Source: Candidatus Kuenenia stuttgartensis
GTDB taxonomy: Bacteria > Planctomycetota > Phycisphaerae > Phycisphaerales > SM1A02
Direction: 5' to 3'
NCBI GenBank assembly: GCA_945902075.1
Contig: CAMDMA010000021.1
Location: 1-56,262 of the forward strand
DNA: 56,262 bases
Numbering within the stretch: the first letter of the stretch is position 1; each line of letters starts with the position of its first letter. Both the position numbers and the translations under genes were made by a program. The notes under the pieces were generated by a model that saw only the letters and a program-made list of their open reading frames with translations, was not told the origin of the DNA and did not search any database. This document shows, piece after piece, positions 17,347 through 25,464 of the stretch.

Positions 17347-18561
17347 ATGGCTGTCGACATCACGATTCCATCCCCGGGCGAATCCATCACCGAAGTCTCG
17401 TTGAGCGGCTGGCTCAAGGACGACGGCTCATACGTCGAGAAAGACGAACTCCTCGCGGAAATCGAGTCGGACAAGGCAACGCTCGAACTGCGCGCGCCTG
17501 CCTCGGGCACTCTCATGATCGTGACGAAGAAAGGTGATGGCATCAAGGTCGGCGCGGTCGTTGCTTCGATCGATGCGACAAGCGCGAAGCCCGCAGGCGC
17601 ACCTCCCGCCAAGCAAGTCGCATCAGGCACCACCACACCTGCTGCCACAGCGGCGAGCGATAGTGTGCGGGCCTCAAGCGTTGCGAAGAAGGTCGCCGCC
17701 GAGAAGGGTGTCGATCTCGCGCACCTCGCCGGAACTGGTCCCTCTGGCCGCGTGATGAAAGATGATGTTCTTGCCGCAAGCGCAAAGCCCCAGTCCGCTG
17801 TTCCAGCTGCGAAGCCGGTGGTCACCGCGCCGCCGGCCGGATCGCGCGGCGTGCGTCGTGAAAAGATGACTCGACTTCGACAGAAGATCGCGGAGCGTCT
17901 TGTTCATGCACAGCACACCGCTGCAATGCTCACGACATTCAACGAATGCGACATGACAGAAGTCATGCGTCTTCGCGCGGAGCATAAGGAAGCGTTTGAG
18001 AAGCAGTTCGGTATCGGCCTTGGCTTTATGAGCTTCTTCGTCAAAGCCGCGACGAGTGGACTACGGAAGTATCCACGCGTGAACGCGTATATCGTCGGCC
18101 AGGGCGCAGAGATGGAAGTCGAGCTCCACGACTATTCCGACATCGCAGTCGCGGTCGGAACCGAGAAGGGGCTGGTCGTTCCCGTTCTTCGCAACACTGA
18201 AACGATGACGTTTGCCGGGATTGAAGCGGCGATCAAGGACTTCGCGATCCGTGCCAAGGATGGGAAACTCTCCGTCGATGAGATGACCGGCGGAACATTC
18301 ACCATCTCAAATGGCGGCGTCTATGGCTCGCTGATGTCCACGCCGATTCTCAATCCACCGCAGTCTGCGATTCTCGGCATGCACACGATTAAAAAGCGCG
18401 CCGTCGAAGATCCGAAGAACCCGGGACAGGTTGCGATTCGCCCGATGATGTACCTCGCGCTTAGTTACGACCATCGCATCATCGATGGCGCCGAAGCGGT
18501 CGGGTTCTTGGTGCACATCAAGGATCTCATCGAGAAGCCGGAACGGCTGCTCTTCGCGTGA
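17347..18561 (+). CDS. sucB: Dihydrolipoyl succinyltransferase (E2 of 2-oxoglutarate dehydrogenase)
   Basis: The E2 core transfers succinyl from lipoyl-lysine to CoA. The 404-residue protein has one lipoyl domain with the attachment site ESDKATLEL (Lys43), an Ala/Pro linker, a peripheral subunit-binding domain (about 105-140, [20 protein letters not shown]), and the catalytic domain ending in the [16 protein letters not shown] signature (His376, Asp380). The ATG at 17347 is preceded by AGAAGG at 8 bases; the extra 21 codons upstream are dismissed. It lies just downstream of sucA, and a strong terminator follows. No E3 (lpd) gene is in the window. Confidence 0.97.
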   Translation: MAVDITIPSPGESITEVSLSGWLKDDGSYVEKDELLAEIESDKATLELRAPASGTLMIVTKKGDGIKVGAVVASIDATSAKPAGAPPAKQVASGTTTPAATAASDSVRASSVAKKVAAEKGVDLAHLAGTGPSGRVMKDDVLAASAKPQSAVPAAKPVVTAPPAGSRGVRREKMTRLRQKIAERLVHAQHTAAMLTTFNECDMTEVMRLRAEHKEAFEKQFGIGLGFMSFFVKAATSGLRKYPRVNAYIVGQGAEMEVELHDYSDIAVAVGTEKGLVVPVLRNTETMTFAGIEAAIKDFAIRAKDGKLSVDEMTGGTFTISNGGVYGSLMSTPILNPPQSAILGMHTIKKRAVEDPKNPGQVAIRPMMYLALSYDHRIIDGAEAVGFLVHIKDLIEKPERLLFA

Positions 18562-18582
18562 GAATCGTCGGGCAAATGCCGT

Positions 18583-18622
18583 AAAAATCAAAATCAACGC
18601 GCCGCGAACTTCGCGGCGCGTT
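18583..18622. terminator. Bidirectional terminator between sucB and the PBP gene
   Basis: A perfect 13-bp inverted repeat (18596-18608 with 18610-18622, AACGCGCCGCGAA/TTCGCGGCGCGTT, one central base) sits between two converging genes. The A-rich stretch at 18583-18595 becomes a T-rich tail on the minus strand; the plus side is followed by the weaker GTCGTTTC. It probably ends both transcripts. Confidence 0.85.
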
Positions 18623-18656
18623 GTCGTTTCATCGGAGAGCAATCACTCGCTCCGCA

Positions 18657-20726
18657 TCAGTTGGCGCTCGCGACACGACCAGTTGCTGGCTTGTCTGACG
18701 CCTTTTTCTCGCCGTACACCAACTCGCCCTTGGTCGGGACACCGATGTATTCGAGTGCCTCATTCATGATCTCCGCAGCGCACGGTCCCGCGAGCGCTCC
18801 GCCGCCGGTGACGCCTTTCGACTTGTCCGGATCCTCAATGGTGACCAAGATCGCGAGCTCAGGTCGCTCGAACGGCGCACCCAACAGGAAACTTGCCATG
18901 TATCGATCCTGGAAGTAACCGCCCTTCGGGTTCACGAGCTGAGCGGTGCCTGACTTTCCGAAGCCGGAATAGACGAGGATGTTCTTCAGTTTCTTTCCAG
19001 TGCCATCGGTGATGACGTCCTGCATGACCTCACGCGTCGTCATCGCGACTTTTTCACTGACGACAAGCTGCGATCCGCTGAGCGTTCGTGTGCCAAGCGG
19101 CACGATACTCAGCGGAACCATCGAACCATCACGACAGAAAGCCGTAAATGCGTGCACGAGTTGAAGTGGCGTCACCGCGATGCCTTGGCCGAAGCTGACC
19201 GACGTGAGTGCGCGTGTCTTGTTGGTCCACTCGTCTTTAGGCGGCAGAATTCCGCGGGTCTCGCTCTTGAAACCGATGCCTGTCGTCTTATCGAAGCCGA
19301 AGGTCGAGATGCATGACTTCATCTGGTCGTTTGTCATGCGCATCGCGACCGTCGCCATTCCGGCGTTCACTGATTTCGTGAGACAGTCGTGCCAACTCTT
19401 CGTTCCGTAACTCGACGAGTGCGCCTCGCGAATAGTGCGACGCGCTCGGCCGTCGACAACAGTCAGAGGACCGTCGGGGAGATGGATCGTTTCATTCGGA
19501 CGCGCTTTCCCGAGTTCGATCGACCAAGCCCAGACAAACGGCTTGAAAATAGAACCCGGCTCAAACGGATCGGTGACCCAGCGAAGCCGCGCGAGTCGCG
19601 GATCGGTCGCGGCGAGTTTGTCTTGAACGGCCATCGCATACGACGAGCCTGCTCGTAGCGTGTCGTAGGCGGCAAGGATCTCGCCATTGTCGACATCGAC
19701 CACGATGCAGCGGGCACCGCCAGCGTTCGATTTCGTGACAGTCTCTTTGATGCGACGCTCAACGATTTCCTGAATCACGATGTCGATGGAGAGGCGGACA
19801 TCATCGCCCGCGCTCCCAGGCACGTGGCTACTCGCAGGAACCGCCATCACAGAACCACTGCTGTCGACGATCGCCGCCGTCTGTCCAGCCGTGGACGCGA
19901 GACGCTTGTCGGCACTCGACTCAACACCACTGAGGCCGCGCACCCTCTCGCCACCGATTGCTTCCTTTGTGACCGGATCGCGCTGCACATCGAAACCCGT
20001 AAAGCCGATCAGAGCCGCCGCCGTCGCCCCGTAAGGAAGCACCCGCTCAGGCCTTGTCTCGACGTGCGCACCGCGAAGGATGCTTGATGGACCGCCTTCA
20101 CGCTTCGCGTTCGCGAGCGCGTCAATCTGTACTTCGTCGAGGTCCTTGGTGAGCACGACATACCGCTTGAGGCGCTGCCAATCATCTTCGTTCATCGTGC
20201 GCCGCAGCGTGCGGAGATCTTCTGGAACGCGCGCAAAGACAAGTGCCGCGATCTCGCTCCGGCTCATACCAAGCGGAGCCTCAAGTGCCGCCGCGAGCTC
20301 GCCAATCGGATCGAGGTCGTGATCAAGTGAGGCGAGCGTGATAGCGCCGCGCTCTGACGTTTCGTCGCTCGTCCGTCGTACTTTTTTCTCCGCTGCAATT
20401 GCCCTCGCGAGCGCATCACGATAGAGGTCGCGCACATCGATAAACAGCGTGCCCCCGACGGTATCGACCGCGAGAGGACGCCCTCGCGAATCAAGCACCG
20501 CACCACGCGGATGACTGGCCACGCTTGTCCGTTCCTGCACAGGGCGACCAGACTCGCGCCGCATGGAGGACACCAGTTGTGGCGAGGGATACGCCTTGAG
20601 TTGGTACACACGGGCAGTGGTTCCGATGATCGCAAATGCAATCGAACCAACGAGAATGCGCGCTCCGAGCGTGATGCCCCGAGCGCGCGTTTTGCTGCCA
20701 TCTTTGCTTCGTTCTTGCATCGTCAT
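18657..20726 (-). CDS. ftsI: Class B penicillin-binding protein (FtsI/PBP2-like transpeptidase)
   Basis: Predicted septal peptidoglycan transpeptidase. The 689-residue protein has one N-terminal membrane anchor (about 18-40), a PBP dimerisation domain (GRPVQERTSVASHPRGAVLDSRGRPLA onward, in short pieces), and a transpeptidase domain with SIFK (Ser392-Lys395), SVN (Ser452-Asn454) and KSG (Lys591). KSG instead of KTG is a tolerated variant. FtsI is usually about 590 residues, so this one is somewhat long; no PASTA domain is seen at the C-terminus. Its ATG overlaps the FtsL-like stop codon (ATGA), and rsmH is two genes upstream, which supports a division role over an elongation (MrdA) role. Confidence 0.9.
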   Translation of the reverse strand: MTMQERSKDGSKTRARGITLGARILVGSIAFAIIGTTARVYQLKAYPSPQLVSSMRRESGRPVQERTSVASHPRGAVLDSRGRPLAVDTVGGTLFIDVRDLYRDALARAIAAEKKVRRTSDETSERGAITLASLDHDLDPIGELAAALEAPLGMSRSEIAALVFARVPEDLRTLRRTMNEDDWQRLKRYVVLTKDLDEVQIDALANAKREGGPSSILRGAHVETRPERVLPYGATAAALIGFTGFDVQRDPVTKEAIGGERVRGLSGVESSADKRLASTAGQTAAIVDSSGSVMAVPASSHVPGSAGDDVRLSIDIVIQEIVERRIKETVTKSNAGGARCIVVDVDNGEILAAYDTLRAGSSYAMAVQDKLAATDPRLARLRWVTDPFEPGSIFKPFVWAWSIELGKARPNETIHLPDGPLTVVDGRARRTIREAHSSSYGTKSWHDCLTKSVNAGMATVAMRMTNDQMKSCISTFGFDKTTGIGFKSETRGILPPKDEWTNKTRALTSVSFGQGIAVTPLQLVHAFTAFCRDGSMVPLSIVPLGTRTLSGSQLVVSEKVAMTTREVMQDVITDGTGKKLKNILVYSGFGKSGTAQLVNPKGGYFQDRYMASFLLGAPFERPELAILVTIEDPDKSKGVTGGGALAGPCAAEIMNEALEYIGVPTKGELVYGEKKASDKPATGRVASAN

Positions 20727-21097
20727 CCCCCGAGCTCCTGTTCGTGAGCGTTGCCATCATTGCGCTCATTGTTGAGCCGCTCGCCATCGAAGCCATCGCG
20801 GTACGGCTCAATCACAAGTTGCGGGATCTCAAGTGCTTCCTCCGTCGCGCTCAAGGGATCGGCGCGGAACGGAATCGGCTTCGATTCCACCTTGACGAGT
20901 AACTCTCGGATGCGATCAGGCATGAGCGCCGTTGCAACTTTGGCCTCGCGGCGCGTGCGTTCGCGCTCATTGCGCTCAAGTTTGAAGTGGATGCGACTGA
21001 CCTCGGCTGCTGTGTCGATGCGCTCTTGTCGATTGACGAGTAGCGCTCCAAACATTGCACCGAGAATGATGATGACTGTGGCGAGCTTCGCGAACAT
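20723..21097 (-). CDS. FtsL-like single-pass division protein (by position and topology)
   Basis: The short product (124 residues from ATG 21097) has a very short cytoplasmic tail, one membrane helix (about 6-22, LATVIIILGAMFGALLV) and a charged helical region (IHFKLERNERERTRREAKVATAL) that could form a coiled coil. FtsL proteins are weakly conserved and recognised by exactly this layout and by lying between rsmH and ftsI. The frame is open to 21127, but ATG 21097 has GGAGG with a 5-base spacer and puts the helix at the N-terminus. Its stop overlaps the PBP start by 4 bases. Without a structural comparison the FtsL call is inference. Confidence 0.7.
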   Translation of the reverse strand: MFAKLATVIIILGAMFGALLVNRQERIDTAAEVSRIHFKLERNERERTRREAKVATALMPDRIRELLVKVESKPIPFRADPLSATEEALEIPQLVIEPYRDGFDGERLNNERNDGNAHEQELGG

Positions 21098-21147
21098 TGA
21101 GGCCTCCATGCCTTCGTTCGGACCCATCGGTCACGGCGCTGAACGCG

Positions 21148-21936
21148 TCACTCCGCGAGGGCATACTTGATTTCCATGCCCGGCTGGAGCGCCTTACGCT
21201 TATCAAGCTTGTTCAGCTTGGCAATTTCTTCCCAACGCGCACCATTGCCATAGACCTTCTTCGCGATACCGAAGAGCGTGTCTCCATCGCCAACCTTGAC
21301 GGTGCCAATCTTCGGAGTTGCAACCGGGATCGGTGTAGCTTCGCCCGGGAGAGTTGTGGTGTCCTGCACCAGCATCTCAGGCATCAGCCCAGTACCTTCA
21401 AGTACTCCAGCAGATTCGACTTTCGGCGCGAGTGATGGATCGAGCACCGCGATGTCAGGAATCTTGAGCTCCTGACCAATCTTGAGTTTGGATGGGTTGA
21501 CCTTGTTGTACTCCGCAAGCTTCGCGCCGAGCGCGCGCTTCTTGTAGTACTTGAGCGCGACGTCCTCCGGATACTCGCCCTTGGCGAGCTTGTGGACGCG
21601 CTCCTTCATCGAACCCGTAGTGGCGCCTTCGCTGCCGGTCAGGCCATTCAACTGACCGCCGGGAATTCCATTCGAGAGCCCACTGGTTTCGAAACCACCA
21701 TCGCGAACGATGTCGATGCGAGCCTCGTCACGCGGGAGACCGATCGGGCCGATCGGCAGCGCAACAGTCCCAAAAGGCTTGTTTTCACCCGGAAGCGCAT
21801 CGGGCTCGATCTCGTACTTGACGAGTTCCTGCTTCAACGGAGTGGTGTTTGCCGCGAGATGATCGGAAACAAGAATGCCCAAGAAGAGCAGAAATCCGAA
21901 ACCAATCACCATCACAAGCTTGTTTTCGCGCGTCAT
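21148..21936 (-). CDS. Membrane-anchored protein with two LysM domains
   Basis: The 262-residue protein has one N-terminal membrane helix (about 8-28, VMVIGFGFLLFLGILVSD) and two LysM-type modules. The first is around YPEDVALKYYKKRALGAKLAEYN...KIGQELKIP; the second and more canonical is at the C-terminus (VGDGDTLFGIAKKVYGNGARWEEIAKLN...LQPGMEIKY). LysM binds N-acetylglucosamine glycans, so it probably contacts peptidoglycan in the periplasm. ATG 21936 has GGAAG at 7 bases; the 35 extra upstream codons are dismissed. Lying between rsmH and the FtsL-like gene, it may be an additional division or wall-anchoring component. Confidence 0.85.
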   Translation of the reverse strand: MTRENKLVMVIGFGFLLFLGILVSDHLAANTTPLKQELVKYEIEPDALPGENKPFGTVALPIGPIGLPRDEARIDIVRDGGFETSGLSNGIPGGQLNGLTGSEGATTGSMKERVHKLAKGEYPEDVALKYYKKRALGAKLAEYNKVNPSKLKIGQELKIPDIAVLDPSLAPKVESAGVLEGTGLMPEMLVQDTTTLPGEATPIPVATPKIGTVKVGDGDTLFGIAKKVYGNGARWEEIAKLNKLDKRKALQPGMEIKYALAE

Positions 21937-22041
21937 GACTGAGCTTCCTTGCTTCAGTCTTGCTGCGTCAGCACCCACCGCCATGCGCAAAGCGCTGCCT
22001 AAGGCGGTGAAGGCGACTCTCGCACCAAGATGTTCTCGCAC

Positions 22042-23025
22042 TTACGGACAAGTCGCGCGGCCGACCGTGACCGCGCGCAATTTCGCTGACCTCGCCCGCG
22101 GGTTGTCCGCGGATTCGGCCTCGGATGATACCACCAGTCCATTGGTGTTCTCATCGCAAAGCCCGTTCTTCCGCAGCCCCGCGAAACACTGCTTCACGAG
22201 TCGATCCTCGAGGCTGTGAAACCCGATGATCGCGATCCGCGCGCCTGGCTGCAACCAGCTCGGTCGCCCATCATGAATGCGACGCGCAGCGGACTGAATC
22301 GAGTCGAGCAGTGCAGAGAGCGCACCGAGTTCGTCGTTCACCGCGATGCGAAGCGCCATGAAGGTCTTCGTCGCCGGGTGGAGCCGTGAGGTCCGTGCGC
22401 GGGAGCCGTAGGCATCCCGAACAAGATCCGCCAGCTGCACCGTCGTAAGAATCGGCGCAGAGAGACGGTCGGCAACAATTTTTGCAGCGATCTTCCGCGC
22501 AAGTGGCTCTTCTCCGTACCGACTGATGATGTCAGCGAGTTCCCTCTCGTTTGTTCCGTTCACGAGGTCTGCCGCGGTCATGCCACGACTTGGATCCAGT
22601 CGCATGTCGAGCGGTCCCGCGCGCATGAAACTTAATCCGCGTGCGGGATCATCGACCTGCGTAGAAGCGAATCCAAGATCGGCGAGAACCAGATCAGCGC
22701 GGAGAGAACGCGCGTCAAGCTCACGCGCGACCGAGGCGAAGGAACCATGAACGGTGATCGGCGTGATTCCCGCCTCGCGGAGAATGCGCTCAGCGGCGTA
22801 CGCGAGGTTGGCTGCGTCAAGATCAAAGAGCACCACTGTGCCCGTCGGGCCCAACCTTCGCGCAATACCAAGCGCGTGGCCACCTCGTCCAGCAGTCAAA
22901 TCGACGTACACCAAACCTGCATCAGGCTGAAGTGACTCGATGACCTCTTGGTACAGCACAGGGATGTGCCCAACACCGATTTCCGTGTGCGAAGGCCATT
23001 CAAATGGTGATTCTGACTGATTCAC
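22042..23025 (-). CDS. rsmH: 16S rRNA m4C1402 methyltransferase
   Basis: RsmH (MraW) methylates N4 of C1402 in 16S rRNA and is the classic first gene of the division/cell-wall cluster. The 327-residue product begins with the family hallmark GHIPVLYQEVIESL, followed by the SAM-binding loop YVDLTAGRGGHALGI, then DLGFASTQVDDPARGLSFM and GARIAIIGFHSLEDRLVKQCF near the end. The GTG start at 23025 overlaps the preceding stop by 4 bases (GTGA); there is no later Met before the conserved region. It lies downstream of the WecA-like gene and upstream of the LysM gene. Confidence 0.96.
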   Translation of the reverse strand: MNQSESPFEWPSHTEIGVGHIPVLYQEVIESLQPDAGLVYVDLTAGRGGHALGIARRLGPTGTVVLFDLDAANLAYAAERILREAGITPITVHGSFASVARELDARSLRADLVLADLGFASTQVDDPARGLSFMRAGPLDMRLDPSRGMTAADLVNGTNERELADIISRYGEEPLARKIAAKIVADRLSAPILTTVQLADLVRDAYGSRARTSRLHPATKTFMALRIAVNDELGALSALLDSIQSAARRIHDGRPSWLQPGARIAIIGFHSLEDRLVKQCFAGLRKNGLCDENTNGLVVSSEAESADNPRARSAKLRAVTVGRATCP

Positions 23026-24359
23026 GGCTGTTCGACGACTTCCGCAGCGCTCGATTGCGCCACCTGAGGCTTCATCGGTGCGGGATGAATTGCTCGTGCG
23101 GTGCTCTGTGCGTTCCAGCGGTTTCGCAAGGCACTCTTGAGGGCGACTGCACCGATGCCACCAAAGGCAACAAGCGCGCCCGCATACACGATTCGGAGCC
23201 GCACGACCTGTTCAATCGCGAGGACTCCAAGAGTGATACCGAAGAGCCCGAACAAGATGGTCACACCGTACAGCGCAACCACCGCAGACTTGACGCCGCC
23301 AAGGGAGCGCTTCGCGAGATGGTGGATGTGGTTGGCGTCTGCCTGGGACATCGAAACCCCGGCGAGCTTACGCCGGAGGATCGCAAGCGACGTGTCCATG
23401 ATTGGAAGCGCGAAGATGACAAGCCCAGCCATCACGAGGTGGGTCTCTCCCTGTTCACCAAGGAGCAGAATCACAACGACCAGCAGGTAGCCAACCAAGA
23501 GGCTGCCGCAGTCGCCAAGAAAAATGACCGCAGGGTTGAAGTTCCACGGTAAGAATCCAAGGAGTGCGCCAAGGAGTGCCAAGCAAAGGACGATGCGGAC
23601 GCCCGCCATTGAGTCGAGGGGATCCACAACATCGAGCCCTGCCACCATGACCAATGAGAGCACAAGCAGACCGGTTGCCATGATGGCACCGACTCCGGAG
23701 CAGAGCCCATCGAGCCCGTCGATCAGGTTCATGGAGTTACAGCCGCCAAGAACGAAAAACGCGATCAGCGCGGTTCCGACCCAGTAGAACACATCACCAG
23801 AGTGCATCGCCATCGGGCCGACTGAGACCAGCAGCGTTCCCGCGTCGCCAAAAATTGGTGCGAGCGCACCCTCTGCGACACGTGTCCCGATGTCTTGAAC
23901 CGCGAGTGCCGCGGCCGCCACCAACTGCCCGGCGATCTTCAGGCGCGGATCCCAGCCCCAAACATCATCTGCCAAACCAGTGAAGGTGATTGCCATGATT
24001 CCGATGAGGATCGACATCGGAACTGGACCCAACAGTCCGCCGGGCCCATCGATCATGAAATAGCTGTAACCGATCGCAGCCATGATGCCAGCGAATACCG
24101 CGAACCCACCGAGATACGCGATCGGAAATTTGTGCTGCTTCCGCGCTTCGTCGGGGCGGTCAATGATGTCCATTGCAATGGCGAGCTTGCGAACAAACGG
24201 CGTCGCCACCAGCGTCACAAGAAACGCGACAAGGAAGACACCCGCATATCCATTGAGAAACTCAGTCGCAGAAAATGTCGCTGATCCAACGAACACACTC
24301 TCGCCCACGGGCGGGAGAAGCGGAAACTCAACGGAAACCGGAGTCGTGATCGGAGGCAT
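23022..24359 (-). CDS. WecA/TagO-type undecaprenyl-phosphate sugar-1-phosphate transferase (GT4)
   Basis: This polytopic membrane enzyme (about 10 hydrophobic segments, 445 residues) should transfer a HexNAc-1-phosphate from UDP-sugar to undecaprenyl phosphate, starting a surface glycan. Motifs are GLADDVWGWDPRLK, NLIDGLDGL, FLGDCGSLLVGYLL and a HIHHL motif. The HIHH form is typical of WecA/TagO; MraY has HHHxE, so this is not a standard MraY. The ATG at 24359 overlaps the epimerase stop as TGATG; a TTG at 24362 would add one residue. The stop overlaps rsmH. Placement between EPS and division genes is noteworthy. Confidence 0.9.
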   Translation of the reverse strand: MPPITTPVSVEFPLLPPVGESVFVGSATFSATEFLNGYAGVFLVAFLVTLVATPFVRKLAIAMDIIDRPDEARKQHKFPIAYLGGFAVFAGIMAAIGYSYFMIDGPGGLLGPVPMSILIGIMAITFTGLADDVWGWDPRLKIAGQLVAAAALAVQDIGTRVAEGALAPIFGDAGTLLVSVGPMAMHSGDVFYWVGTALIAFFVLGGCNSMNLIDGLDGLCSGVGAIMATGLLVLSLVMVAGLDVVDPLDSMAGVRIVLCLALLGALLGFLPWNFNPAVIFLGDCGSLLVGYLLVVVILLLGEQGETHLVMAGLVIFALPIMDTSLAILRRKLAGVSMSQADANHIHHLAKRSLGGVKSAVVALYGVTILFGLFGITLGVLAIEQVVRLRIVYAGALVAFGGIGAVALKSALRNRWNAQSTARAIHPAPMKPQVAQSSAAEVVEQP

Positions 24360-25405
24360 CAAAGCGCCTCTCCAGATGGAAGCACAACAGAGCCGCGTTG
24401 GCTCCCGAGCACAATCCGGGATTCAAGTTCGGCAGCAAGATCACGAATGGTTTGCACCAACGAAATCACTGGCGAGAACCCAATCGCCTCGCGGATTCGC
24501 GTGAGATTCGGTTGACGCACCTGAAGATCGTCAAAGCCATTGGTAAATGCATCCTGATACGCAACAAACCGGACTCGACTGCGCGAACTGAGCGTCGCAA
24601 TCACGAGTTCTGCGAGCTCGCGAATGGAGATCTGTTCATCACGACCGATGTTGAATACGCGCCCGTGGCATGACTTCGACTCAAGGAGCTTCGGAAGTGC
24701 CTGAACGACATCACGCACATCACAAAAGCAACGCGACTGGCTGCCGTCACCATGGACCTCAAGATCGGTTCCGTCGAGTGCCGCTCGCACGAATCTCGGC
24801 AGCACCATTCCATACTCCCCCACTTGCCGCGGACCAACGGTGTTGAAGAATCGCGCAATGATGGTTGGAAGCCCAAACTCGCGGTGATAGGCCAACGCGA
24901 GATACTCGTCGATTGCCTTAGAACACGCGTAACACCAACGGCTGTAGCCCGTCGAACCGTAAACGACGTCGTCATCTTCGGACATCGGAACGCGCACACC
25001 TTTGCCGTATACCTCACTGGTCGAGGCAATCAGAACTGGGAGTGCATGAGACGCCGCAAAGCGGAGCACCACACTCGTCTCGTGCACATTGGTTTCGATG
25101 GTGTGAATCGGCTTCTCAAGTACAAGTCGCACGCCGACCGCAGCAGCGAGGTGATACACGCAATCAAATGCGGATGGTTCGAGCGATGGGAGAACGCTCG
25201 ATACATCGCCCTCGATGACGCGATATCGCGACGCCGCGTCGACGGTGGCTCGCACGATCCCTGGATTTTCGCGTCGACCTGTCGAGAAGTTGTCCACCAC
25301 CGTCACATCATCGCCGCGATTGAGAAGCAATTCGGAAAGGTGCGACCCGATGAATCCCCCACCTCCGGTGATGAGCACACGGAGGGGTTGATGGCTCGGT
25401 GGCAT
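24359..25405 (-). CDS. NAD-dependent nucleotide-sugar epimerase/dehydratase (extended SDR)
   Basis: The 348-residue extended SDR has the NAD-binding GGGGFIGSHL (residues 14-23) and VVDNFSTGRR, and a catalytic YACSK (Tyr159, Lys163), then FFNTVGPRQVGEYGMVLPRFV. It resembles UDP-glucuronate decarboxylase and UDP-glucose/GlcNAc 4-epimerase families; the exact sugar cannot be decided by eye. It probably supplies an activated sugar for the polysaccharide. ATG 25405 starts just before the Rossmann fold; a TTG at 25468 overlapping the upstream stop (TTGA) would add 21 unconserved residues and cannot be excluded, given the other overlaps in this operon. Confidence 0.88.
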   Translation of the reverse strand: MPPSHQPLRVLITGGGGFIGSHLSELLLNRGDDVTVVDNFSTGRRENPGIVRATVDAASRYRVIEGDVSSVLPSLEPSAFDCVYHLAAAVGVRLVLEKPIHTIETNVHETSVVLRFAASHALPVLIASTSEVYGKGVRVPMSEDDDVVYGSTGYSRWCYACSKAIDEYLALAYHREFGLPTIIARFFNTVGPRQVGEYGMVLPRFVRAALDGTDLEVHGDGSQSRCFCDVRDVVQALPKLLESKSCHGRVFNIGRDEQISIRELAELVIATLSSRSRVRFVAYQDAFTNGFDDLQVRQPNLTRIREAIGFSPVISLVQTIRDLAAELESRIVLGSQRGSVVLPSGEAL

Positions 25406-25464
25406 GCAGAGACTCGCTGTCGACACAGGGCCTAATCCGACTCTTACGACGACCGCCAGTTCGC

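Noticed and set aside
23022-24359. Identification of the GT4 enzyme as MraY because it precedes rsmH
   Set aside because: The HIHHL motif is WecA/TagO-like, MraY's HHHxE is absent, and the upstream neighbours are EPS genes.
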